From Dipylidium caninum (lineage: Eukaryota; Platyhelminthes; Cestoda; Cyclophyllidea; Dipylidiidae), in the NCBI GenBank assembly GCA_017562135.1, contig QEYB01001586.1, forward strand, positions 1 to 64,000: DNA of 64,000 nt, read 5' to 3'. The translations under genes and the position numbers were made by a program. The notes under the pieces were generated by a model that was given only the letters and a program-made list of their open reading frames with translations, searched no databases and was not told where the DNA came from. Positions 35,363 to 44,549 of the stretch are shown here, piece after piece (position 1 is the stretch's first letter; the number at the start of each line of letters is the position of its first letter).

Positions 35363-35857
35363 ATGCAATCTCGTCTCGTTCCCGTCTGCGTTCTTCTACT
35401 CTTCACATTGTCTGCTCAACTGGTGCGCGTTAACAACGCTGCAGTGGTGGTGTCTGGCGACGTAGCGGGAAAGTTGGAGACAGATCTCTTCGGTGTGACT
35501 GACCCTCTGAGTGGTGACATCGTCCATGAAGGAGGCGATGGCCATGAGTTTAAAGTCCAGCCCGAAGTCGTAGGTGAGAGTGAGGCTGAATTACTGGACG
35601 CAGGTGAAGGTGAAAGTGAAGGTGAAGGTGAAGGTTTAGACGAAGGCGATGAAGTGGCCCAAATGGCGATTGCAGACGGTGACCTCGAGAGCCGCGGGGG
35701 ATCAAATGCCGCCAATGCTGTCCTCATGCCAGCTGGATGGGGTAGCTTCCGACGCAGGATCAGCAGGGCCCTTCGACGAGTCTTCAGAAGGCCCAGACGC
35801 ATCTGCTTCCCCACTTGCAGGCCACCTCCCAGACATCCCAACTCGTGGCCTCGCTAA
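35363..35857 (+). CDS. Cationic Arg-rich secreted peptide precursor P2
   Basis: The inverted twin of P1: 164 residues with the same signal peptide, acidic propiece and identical 40-residue mature region. The only protein difference I find is Asp for Gly in the propiece (ADGDLES against ADGGLES). The mature region divides into an Arg-rich amphipathic helix-like part (about residues 125-144), a CFPTC loop that could close with one disulfide, and a tail RPPPRHPNSWPR. The product is expected to be secreted and processed; membrane or intracellular-target antimicrobial action is inference from charge and layout. A degraded sequence resembling B-family exon 2 follows at about 36075. Keeping both copies intact while neighbouring copies decay suggests both are used. 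Confidence 0.85.
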   Translation: MQSRLVPVCVLLLFTLSAQLVRVNNAAVVVSGDVAGKLETDLFGVTDPLSGDIVHEGGDGHEFKVQPEVVGESEAELLDAGEGESEGEGEGLDEGDEVAQMAIADGDLESRGGSNAANAVLMPAGWGSFRRRISRALRRVFRRPRRICFPTCRPPPRHPNSWPR

Positions 35858-36049
35858 CTACTTGTCTTCACTCCTCATAACCCTTATCACATCCCCTCCC
35901 TCTTCCACACCAATTTCACTTCAACGCCCTCCAAATCGCCTTTTCGTTAAAATAGAATTGAGAGTTATTTGTCTGACTCCTTCTGTTCCCTTCCGGTGCC
36001 CTTTCCGCGACAACGTCTGATGACTAAATCTGCTACGAGGCCTTGCTAA

Positions 36050-36330
36050 ATATTGGCGCATATTGTCCAAATGGCAATGATAAATTGGGGATAAGAAGAG
36101 CACTAGTGATGTGTTATTGCTTGAACTCTACAATTTGCTTTCCATTTGCCTGCGCGAAGTGTGATATCTGGTTGAGAGGTAAACGATTTTCTTAAGACAC
36201 GCAAAGCCTGACTTGTACACTCGAATGTAGGACGAATACACCATCAGGCGTTTTATCGACACTACTATCGTACTGCCACGTCGACCGATCTAATTCACGT
36301 ACGACATTCGTGGTAGGGGCACCTCAATGT
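36050..36330 (+). pseudogene. Probable B-family exon 2 relic (B11)
   Basis: GCTAAATATTGGCGCATATT and GTCCAAATGGCAATGATAAA, just outside the right arm, match the minus-strand sequence just outside the left arm (GCTAAATATTGGCACTTGTT, then GTTCAAAGGGCAGCGGTACA), where B10 begins. ACTCTACAATTTGC then parallels the ACTTACAATGCAC of B10. Only the first half is recognisable. Confidence 0.45.
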
Positions 36331-38730
36331 AGTGATGAGCATACCGATGTTAGGCGGTATGAAATGTATCAAAGTATTTGAGAATGGAGGATCGAAGTGA
36401 AGTCTGCAGATGAGAAACTGGCTTTAATGGTCATTGATTTGGCTTATCAATTGATATCTGCCTCGCGAAGGGTCCTCTATCCAACCGAAAACATCTACCG
36501 ACTTCTTTCGCCACAATTACTAAAAATATTGTTGGGTTATTGCTTTAGGGCATATAAGAAAGCATTTGGTCTGCAGCAGCATTGTCATGGCTGGGAAGGT
36601 GATTGCGTGGGAAAGGTGGAGTTCCTGTCCTATGTAGACAACTCTCCTTGAAGTGTGCTACATGCGCTCATGTTCAGTCAAATTTGACACAACGTTTGTT
36701 TGTTATTTGCTGTCATCCTACGAGGTATTTTTTTCCTCCCCATATTGACGGCTGTCAGGGTGAGTTCTTCTTCCATTCCACCGGCAAACGATGACGCCAC
36801 AGCAAATACATTTGTCCTTGGCATTAACACATGCCTTAAAAGCTCCTCCAAACTACAAATTTCTGCACGTTGGAAAGGAAAGAGACGAAATTCATAGTTA
36901 AACGTCCAGATTCTCACTTAGTGACGCGACCTTACTCCTAGTTCCCTGACTCTCAAACAGTGCTTTGTAGTAGCAAAGGGAAATGCACAATTGATCCGAA
37001 GCACGTACGTGTGGAGGCCTGATCTTCGGGTGTCATCAGACGTCAAATTAATAACTGCAATTAGGATTCTGCGTTAGTTGATATGCTGGACGTCACACTA
37101 CTCTGTAAACGATCTAATGGCCATCTCGAGGATGTTAAGAGTGAGTTTGAGATCTCAACGGAACACGTCTACCCCAACCCCACAGTTATTCTCAGATCCA
37201 TGTTTACCGCGGAATGGGAACTCATTTTCAACACCAACCTCCGCTTTACTGACATTGTCACCTCACACTTGAGCCTACGATTAATTCGACGTATGACCGC
37301 CCTTCCATTTCGCGGGGACTCATCCGCATAACCATCCTAGAATAACATCGGACAAGTGATAAAATCGCCCCGTCTAAGTAAACAATGCAGTCCTTTATTA
37401 ACTTTTATGAAATTAGTTTTACATTCTAGTGTAATTTAGAAAGAACTGAGGGATTTGCAAGTGTTATTTTACAACTAAATGTTATGGCGAAACTGTTGGA
37501 GCCAAGTAAGTTTTTCATACAATCTGAGTGAATCCCACAGAACAGTGCGACTCGATAAAAGTCTAGTTTCACGTGTTCGATTGCCAGGTTGATGATACAA
37601 GATCAATGTACAACTCAACTGTTTTCGCATTATCCGCTGTTTTGTTGTTCGAGCAAAGTAATAATTCGTGAATGCCTGCATAATCAGCAACTATCTGGAC
37701 GGAATCAGACGCGTTCGGAAGTGATTGCGTCTATTGGTACGAAGTTCACCTTCCTGTACTATGTCGAGCATAGGAAAAGAGGAAAAATAACAGCCGAAAA
37801 GTTAAGTGGAATCCCTCATAGAGGCGTATATATTGTTTCACTTAATCCTCTGCATCTTGCTAATGGCATCACTAGGACATTCTCTTCTGAATTATAATCT
37901 CGAAAAACACCTCTCTGACACATGAGGATGTTGAGAGGATGTACAAAATCATTTTCTTCCACTTGTCAGCCACTTCAGCGGTCCTTCACTTCTCCATTGC
38001 AAATCTATCACAGTGATTATGAATTCTCACCTCTTTTCATGCAGGTGAGAGTAACGTAAGGGAACAATTGTGCCTTCTTTGTTCTTTTACAGTATCGCCA
38101 GAATTGCCTTGTCAGCCATACTCACCGATATCTTCAGTCACACTAAATTTGTGCTACTAAGCTCATATTTCCTGTCGAAACCTCTCTACTGCTGCGTCTG
38201 GTGATCTCAACCGCACTCGACATTCAATATGAGCGACAAGACCGTGGGCGGCTACTCTGGGCAGCAGAACAAAGTGGGGAATTAGGTGAGATTGCATTTT
38301 CTGCTTGTGCTCTCTTTGCGTCCACTGGCGTGATTTCATGTACAAGAATAAGAAGTTGCTTAAATTTTCATAGTGGCTATTCTATGGATGATTTCAACTT
38401 CTCGTCATCACGCGTTGGTAGATTTCAAAGATGCTCAAATTTATTTCAATTAAAGTATATAAAATATATTAGACACTGTGGAGCATCCAAGAATGAATGC
38501 TGTTTTGAGGAGTTTTGCACGATTAATTCAGGCCAAGATTACCTTGACTGTTCCAAGCAGGAAGCAGTGGCGGTCAGGTTAGGTAGATAGTAGCTAAGTA
38601 AACACCCTTAGCGATGTAACAAATGAATGAGGAAACGACGGCTGCCACTGTCACTGTCTCAATTACGTTACCATGGATGAACTATAAAATGTTTCCCATC
38701 TTATAATATAGCGGAAAGAGCAACTCCATC
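36331..38730. other. Possible very diverged B-like fragments; no supported gene
   Basis: Two stretches resemble each other (36600-36645 and 37722-37772; AGGTGATTGCGT...TTCCTGTCCTATGTAG and AAGTGATTGCGT...TTCCTGTACTATGTCG). A plus-strand frame at 37083-37331 reads FNTNLRFTDIVTS, faintly like the NNLHF segment of B exon 2. The frame 38201-38590 holds several Cys. None has promoter, signal peptide and splice signals together. Confidence 0.3.
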
Positions 38731-38739
38731 ATCCAAATG

Positions 38740-39030
38740 CTTATATACTCATGACTTATTCGCGACCCAGGCTCAACACATTGTGGCCGACAGGACTTTT
38801 TGCCCCACTGCTCAAGCCACTCTACCACCTCTCACCGTCTTGCTGGATACTCGACGTCACCCTCCTTGTAGTATCTCTGTTCAGCAGATATACTCGCTTC
38901 TCTTCTGCATTGACTTCCTCCCTTCTCCCACCTCGTGGCTCATGAACGTTTTGGACATACATTTACGTGTTATTCCAGAGTTCATCGCTGTTGTGAAAAG
39001 GTGGGTGAAAATCTGCAAGGATGCATGACG
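38740..39030 (+). repeat. Repeat F, copy 2, with open frame
   Basis: Homologous to 32150-32350. The frame 38783-39028 (82 codons) reads QQIYSLLFCIDFLPSPTSWL, then a hydrophobic/basic end. A TATATA lies at 38742, before an ATG at 38751 in another frame. It may be a decayed secreted-peptide exon. It lies about 600 bases upstream of the P3 relic. Confidence 0.35.
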
Positions 39031-39317
39031 TGAAAATTTTTTGCCTTCTAATTTGAGTGAATTAACAATGAAGATGCTTTAATAAGTCGACCTAACATCT
39101 TTCGCTCCTCTTCTGTGCAACACACCATCGAAGCTCGCAAACTGTTCGCACTCCAGATTTACCCTTATATTCTGCTATACTTCGTACACGCCATTAATGC
39201 AAAAGCATCCGCCGCTATAAAAAAACCATAACGTGCCTCGTACCTTGCCACACAGTCTAGCTGCAAGCGCTGTAGGGTTTGTTGAAGGCGAGCAAAACCA
39301 TTTTCTTGGCATGATTT

Positions 39318-39446
39318 GGTTTGAGTTCATCGGAAGTAGACGCAGAACAGTTGGTAGCGTACGAGGACTCTGGCGAAGATGAAGATGATCAGAAATCATC
39401 GAAAATGGAAGATTATGATATAACTTCCCACAGAGCCCTTGTTTAA
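39318..39446 (+). other. Short acidic open segment
   Basis: About 42 codons, starting GLSSSEVDAEQLVAYEDSG, contain 13 Asp/Glu and few basic residues before a stop, after a TATAAAAA at 39216-39223. It resembles an acidic propiece in composition, but no signal peptide is joined to it and no cationic segment follows in frame. Confidence 0.2.
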
Positions 39447-39589
39447 TGCTATCTTGATCGTCTTCGATATTTGGAGGCAGATAATACCACAATTCAGTTA
39501 ACTAATAATTTCATTGCGTCGTTAGCGGTGAGCTATGCATTAACACTGAAGCCAGCGGCATTTGCAAATGACGTGATTTGTGGAAGTGT

Positions 39590-39850
39590 GGTATTGTGAC
39601 CACAAAAGAGAAGAGCAGTGATAAGTCGGGTAAATTGGGGACAAATCTCTCTGGTGTGGCGGATCCTCATTCCTATGGCAATGGCAGTTAAGAAGACGGC
39701 GGCGTTTAGATTGTTGTTGAGACTGAGGATACACTCGATGGTTAGCATGAATTTAAGGAGGAATCTAAGGCTGACTATGTAGGCGAAGTCGATGAAATTG
39801 CCGTCTTGACGAGTTCATCTAAGATTTCGCCTCACGGTTTGCATTCTCCG
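39590..39850 (+). pseudogene. Diverged relic of the P propiece (P3)
   Basis: The plus strand reads DKSGKLGTNLSGVADPHS, compared with DVAGKLETDLFGVTDPLS in P2, then after stops HEFKEESKADYVGEVDE, compared with HEFKVQPEVVGESEAE. Order and spacing match. In-frame stops interrupt it (after NGS and in HTRWL-type readings). The mature Arg-rich domain is not found at the expected place, so the copy is dead or has lost its effector part. Confidence 0.65.
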
Positions 39851-40219
39851 GATGTGATATAGAACACTTGGGGAGCGATGTTCATAGGCGAAAGTTCAAA
39901 TGAAAAATTAATCACTTTTTCCACTATTCTCTCAAATTTGACTTAGCCTCACGCAAACATTCCACGCGTATAAGCAGCATTGAAATAATCACAGTTAACT
40001 CCATCTTAACCTTTCACACCAGCCAGAGAGAGAAATTTAAATGCGACTGAAAGTCTCAGAGGAAGATGGATGTAGTGCGGCGATTGCATTGGCATATCTG
40101 ACGTCGGTATCAGGTCTAATTGCCTTGTCTGCTGACGTCATGACAACGTGGTGCGATTGAGGCACCATGATGTACGTAGCCGATGAAGGATTAGAAGACA
40201 AATTTCAGTGCTCTGCTAT

Positions 40220-40780
40220 CCGGCAGTAAAGACGTCTGCAAGACAGAACAACCTAATCGTCCCACGGAAAAAGTCAAAGGCTAGTCCAATCTTTATACTT
40301 CGACGTTTGGCCGACTTCTGCTCAGCAGTCCTCACCCACTCATTCCACTTCGCTAACACGGGGCAGCAGCATACTTTAAAACCACCGTCACATGGGTGAC
40401 ATTATTGCACTTACCGCTGTCACACGCTTCAACGCAACTGTCTGGATAATTATATGTAGCTGATGAACACGGTGGATCATTAGACATTCATTGGTGTTAT
40501 AACAGTGAGTTAAATTGCGTCCTTCCATTTCATGGACCTGAAATTCCTTTTCATGCACTCCTTCTCCGTTAGTCTTGCTATTTCTTCCACGATCACTTGT
40601 ATGCAGTCTCACCTCAATTGTGTTTGTGACACTGCATAGGTCACCTCGAACTCCTCTATGAACTTCACCATATCACATACTGCGCCAGTGAAGTTAATAT
40701 TCATTTTAACCATTCGAAAACATGTGGCTTTCCCCTCGTGCCTCCCACTTGACCACTTGAGCTGTGATGTAACAAAAGGA
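40220..40780. repeat. Repeat K, copy 1 (partner 50040-50440)
   Basis: ACTTCTGCTCAGCAGTCCTC and CTTCACCATATCACATACTG, in that order, correspond to ACTTCTGCTTAGCAGTCCTC and CTTCACCATGTCGGAATCAT at 50.1-50.3 kb. Both copies lie on the downstream side of a minus-strand C block, so K may be the tail of a minus-strand unit. No coding assignment. Confidence 0.5.
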
Positions 40781-40879
40781 AGACACAACCATTTTCAAAA
40801 AGATCAGAAACGAAGTATATTCTGTCCTCTGAAAAGTGATACCATCTAGAATATCCTTCATCCCTGTGCCGCGATGTCG

Positions 40880-42020
40880 GCCAAGATGGTGTCACTGATG
40901 AGGAGCAGACCTACCCAACCTATGTGACCCTAGATGCGGACATTAGTGTTACTTTAAACCCTAACGAAATATTTGTACTTCTCAGAGACTATAAAATAGG
41001 GTCAATGAGTTCGATTCTTTAGAATTTTTCTTTAGCAACACTGTTCACTTGCGTCCCCGGCACCCGTATTTCATTGTAAGATATAACTGAAATGCACCAC
41101 TTTTTGCTGGTAAACTTAGGGGAATATAGTCGACGCGTTCCTCAGCAATTTTAAAGGCTGCAGATGCATAGTTTGGACGACAATTGTTGAATCATCGCTG
41201 TTTTGTTGTGCTAAATACAAATTTATAACGGGGTTGGGGAGAATGAAGCAGGAGTAGTGAATAATTAGCAATTGCAAATCTCCATCCCAACATTCCATGG
41301 TCATTTTACCAAGAATGCCATCTCTTTATTCCCTGATGACGATTTTCAGTGTTAAAATGTGAATAGTACACACATGCAGATAAATATTAGTCACTATTCG
41401 AGGCTAGGCCATATACACTGACAAAATATGGGAGAAGTCACCAAAAGTGGCTGCCATAGCTGGAGCACTAACGCATTGAATTTGCACTAATATACGTTAT
41501 CTTCATGATACTAGGCCCTGTCGTTGGATAATGGGGAAGAAATGGAGGGAATTTCTTTAAATTGGTGCAACTGACAAACTATTAAATTCTCCATTGAAGT
41601 TGTTTGATATCTCTGAAATAACAATCGTAAAAGAATAAATTCTAAGGTGAAATCGCAAGGTAAATTGTCCTTCATAACACGCTCCATGTCAAGATGGCTC
41701 GTGTACGCTGAAAAAGCGAACATCGTGCTAGGCACATTGTGATGGGTCGGGTTGAGCTGAGTTAGGGGGGAGGGTGTGCGATATACTTGGAATGAAAGTT
41801 ATCAGAGCACCTAGGCTTTGGGCGGTAGCTTCACTTCACACGGTCCTTATGACAAATCACCCCATCCAACAGATGCGGAGACAATTTCCACAGCGGAGTT
41901 GCAATCACACTTTTACCCACGATTTACTCTGTGATAGTTGGCTCAAGTGGGGGACTTCGTAGCAGGTCGAATGATTGCACCTGCCAACCTGAAGTGGTGG
42001 GCAGTCCGAAACTCTCAAAA
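40880..42020. other. No supported gene
   Basis: A good TATAAAAT sits at 40990, but no signal-peptide frame follows it. Other frames are short and unremarkable. Confidence 0.45.
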
Positions 42021-42026
42021 TTTCAC

Positions 42027-42620
42027 CTACTCCTGACCCTTAATCACACCATTCACCTTCCTATAATCATCGAGCCGGTCATCAGTCACGTGGAAACGTG
42101 AAAAGAACTTCTGCAACAAGTTACACCTCCTATGGAATGAGCGCCGATGCGACTCATTGCTTGTATCGGGACAATGCCTTCTATGAATTTCCCACGCTGT
42201 CATCACTTGACTCACTATGTGCGACTGAGGAGCGGAGGTAGGCAGGGGTCACCTCTTTAAGCGAATCGACAAAGTGTTATTATTGCGACCTCGACATTCT
42301 ACTGCATCACATTTGATGGCCAGTATTTTACTCAGAGTGACTTTGAGTACGTGGCTAACTCCACCGGCAGGGTCTGTTGACCATTGGCTGTCAGGCTTTG
42401 CTGGAATAATCACGATACATCCTTTATTACGCAGACGTTCATCCCATTTATTAAAATTATGTTGCGCTCTAGGGAGCCTACAGAATGCCCTGTGGTTAGT
42501 CTGTAGCCATTTTCCTTCTGCGTAGGAATAGTCACTTAGTACGACAATATGGACTAATTGTATACATTGGAACAAGCAATACATAAGGCCCGGCAGCACC
42601 CATGCCCTTATGAGTAACAC
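42027..42620 (-). pseudogene. C-block copy C12 (minus strand)
   Basis: On the minus strand, the frame 42620-42249 ends with GGVSHVLKVTLSKILAIKC and DAVECRGRNNN, and the frame 42215-42027 reads HRRHCPDTSNESHRRSFHRR, then CNLLQKFFS and VTDDRLDDYRKV. Both pieces match C2 (SGVSH..., THCPD...RRRCNLVQRFLS), and the last part matches C1 and C6. A frame change of one join separates the two pieces, which could be an intron or an indel. It follows B12 on the same strand, as C follows B on the plus strand. Confidence 0.5.
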
Positions 42621-42639
42621 AAATCAACTTATTATTTGC

Positions 42640-42960
42640 ATAAGACCGAGGTTAGGACTTGCTTTCTGTTTCCTGCATGGAACATGATGACTTGAAGAAA
42701 ATCGTCCGATGTAGTCCGGCAAATTCCTGCTCCTCCTAAGGAAGTGAAGCATACCTGCTACTGACAGCATATAATAACCCAATATATTTGTCTTGAAGCG
42801 GTTGACTGCTGGCGCACACGGTAACATCACCATCAATTCGTTCAATGACACTTGGGAGAATGCATCGTGCAGAAGTGGTATGCGAGAGCATCTTATTGGC
42901 AATGGCGAAATGACGTTTGATGAGTGAGAACTGCGGAGCTGAAGTAGTTGGTTCCTCTTC
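42640..42960 (-). pseudogene. B-family exon 3 relic B12 (minus strand)
   Basis: The minus strand reads ACTTCCTTAGGAGGAGCAGG, then GATTTTCTTCAAGTCATCAT and GTTCCATGCAGGAAACAG, parallel to B9 exon 3 (ACCTTTTGTGGAGGGGGAAG, GATTCTTGAGAGGACATCAT, GTCGCATACAGGGCGAAG). Upstream parts are too diverged to place. The 42736-43125 minus-strand open frame overlaps it but is in no family frame along its length. Confidence 0.5.
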
Positions 42961-42969
42961 GGTGGAAGT

Positions 42970-44270
42970 GGCCACTTGCGGAGGCGGTACAAATCTGTGA
43001 GAACTGGTGGAGCTTGTGCTCTTAGCCGTTGTGACGGGATGGTTTTGCTTGCCTACTTCACCATTGGATTCAAGATTCATAATGCCAATACCTCTAATAG
43101 AGAGAGTATACTTTCTTAATGCCACGTTATTCTCTTAAAATAAATTTCTGGTTTACTCAGTGAGTCAATACCTGGTTTCTTGGTTTACAGCAGAATTGCA
43201 TGACAGCATCGATGATATACTTTTCGTTCGACAAACTGAAAGTTAACGAACCACGCGTAGATGATGACAGTAAATGAAAAAGTTTTAGAGAGGGCAGAAA
43301 GTATCATGCGAAAGAAAGTATGCAGGAGAGGATAACGGCGATAAAGCCTCTATTAATTCTTCCGAAAAAGAGAGGAGACTAGTCAAAGGTTGTGAGGCGA
43401 AATCAAACCGGAAAGAGGTAATTGCTATTAGGAATTCGTGAAAGTCAGTATAATGGACATAGAATGAGTCTCGAAATGGGCTAATTTGTTCCACTACTTT
43501 TAAGAGATTTTCATTCAACGTGTGCTCATAACAATCTCCGTCACGACCACAGTCGTGGTTATTATCAATCGGGTGAGAACGTCACCAAGAGCTAATATGG
43601 GCACGTTCCAGAATTGACTCGTAACGTTCTCCAATGGCATTAAAAGAACCACGTTCTCGTCTTGCACTAGTGAAAAACACATTACTAACCCAGAAATGGG
43701 TAGTTACCTGTTTCAAGACGTTCCAGCAATATCGAATAAGCAATCTCAATCTCGGCATCAACCTCAACTCCAACGTCTCCTTCACCAACATTGACATTTA
43801 AATGAGGAATTGTCACAGCGAAGGGATTGGCCTCAACTTACCCTGTGTATGCCAATCCTCTTCTGTCGCCGTTAAACATTTACACTGCTACATTTCCCGT
43901 CATTTAGGAATGTGCCTGCTTTCGTTATTGGAGCATTGCAGGATGCCCACTATGAAATACAGTGATTAGTTAACTTGCTGAGGTGATAACTTTGAATGTA
44001 ATTAAAAATATTGGTTCCAGATCGACGCCATTCTCACGTAGCATAATCAAAATCTTATGAAACGACTGCTACTCGCCTATATGAAATCTAAGGAAACGCT
44101 GCAGTTTCCTCTCACATGTGCATATTATCCTTGGCATCGCAGCCCACGTCATGAATACGTCCTTGCTATGCCAGTCTTATAATGTGGAATGTGCTACTTT
44201 ATAACCACCGATAAACTCGATGTGACCGTTAGTGAAGTGCCACTAATAGTGCGTAAACAAACGTTCGGTA
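42970..44270. other. No supported gene
   Basis: Minus-strand frames at 43285-43518 and 43582-43797 are open but featureless. The plus-strand stretch at 43740-43798 (ISNLNLGINLNSNVSFTNID, then stop) is open and repetitive, perhaps a fragment of a coding exon. Confidence 0.4.
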
Positions 44271-44274
44271 CACG

Positions 44275-44282
44275 TATAAAAG
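44275..44282 (+). promoter_or_regulatory. TATA box of the linear-peptide gene
   Basis: TATAAAAG lies 71 bases before the ATG at 44346, the best consensus TATA box in the window. A start of transcription about 30 bases on would leave a leader near 40 bases. Confidence 0.7.
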
Positions 44283-44345
44283 CACCGAAATGGAATTGGA
44301 GGACATGATCTTCCGAAGTAGAAGTGAATTCATCACCAACAGAAC

Positions 44346-44549
44346 ATGCATTCTCACGTCCTTCCTGTATACCGTCTTCAACTTTTCGCGCTGGTTCCCT
44401 TATTGGGGCTCATTCACTCCGCCGTATCGGGGACGTCCAATAAGCCTGCGATAAGTTGGGGGAAGGTCTTTTCTATTTGGCTTACTATTATGAAGTTTGC
44501 CAACTGGGTGAGGCAAAAGCTTAACATGACACTAAGGCTGAAAGGCTAA
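44346..44549 (+). CDS. Small secreted Lys/Trp-rich linear peptide precursor
   Basis: 67 residues from a single exon. Residues 1-29 form a signal peptide with a hydrophobic core (LQLFALVPLLGLIHS) and a likely cut after AVSG. The remaining 38 residues begin TSNKPAISWGKVFSIWLTI and hold five Lys, two Arg, three Trp, no Cys and no acidic residue. Hydrophobic and basic residues alternate as in an amphipathic helix. The last residue is Gly after Lys, so C-terminal amidation is possible. There is no acidic propiece, unlike P1 and P2. Small linear cationic peptides of this kind are typical of antimicrobial or venom-type membrane-active peptides; this is inference and no named family is recognised. 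The consensus TATA box and clean stop support a real gene. Confidence 0.68.
   Translation: MHSHVLPVYRLQLFALVPLLGLIHSAVSGTSNKPAISWGKVFSIWLTIMKFANWVRQKLNMTLRLKG

Larger units (their letters stand above)
35195..36007 (+). repeat. Inverted repeat, right arm (partner 31068-31880)
   Basis: The reverse complement of the left arm, with the same few differences. It covers promoter, whole coding region and 3' flank of P2. The spacer between the arms is about 3.3 kb and contains the two truncated P copies in the orientation of the left arm. Confidence 0.95.

Noticed and set aside
40208..40399. Possible mature domain of a third P gene (ILRRLADFCSAV)
   Set aside because: Only a few residues resemble the P mature end. 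The DNA pairs better with the repeat at 50.1 kb, and Arg content is low.
42736..43125. 129-codon minus-strand open frame
   Set aside because: Overlaps the B12 relic in changing frames and has no signal peptide. The AIAN motif is a chance resemblance to STIANYL of B exon 2, as neighbouring residues do not follow.
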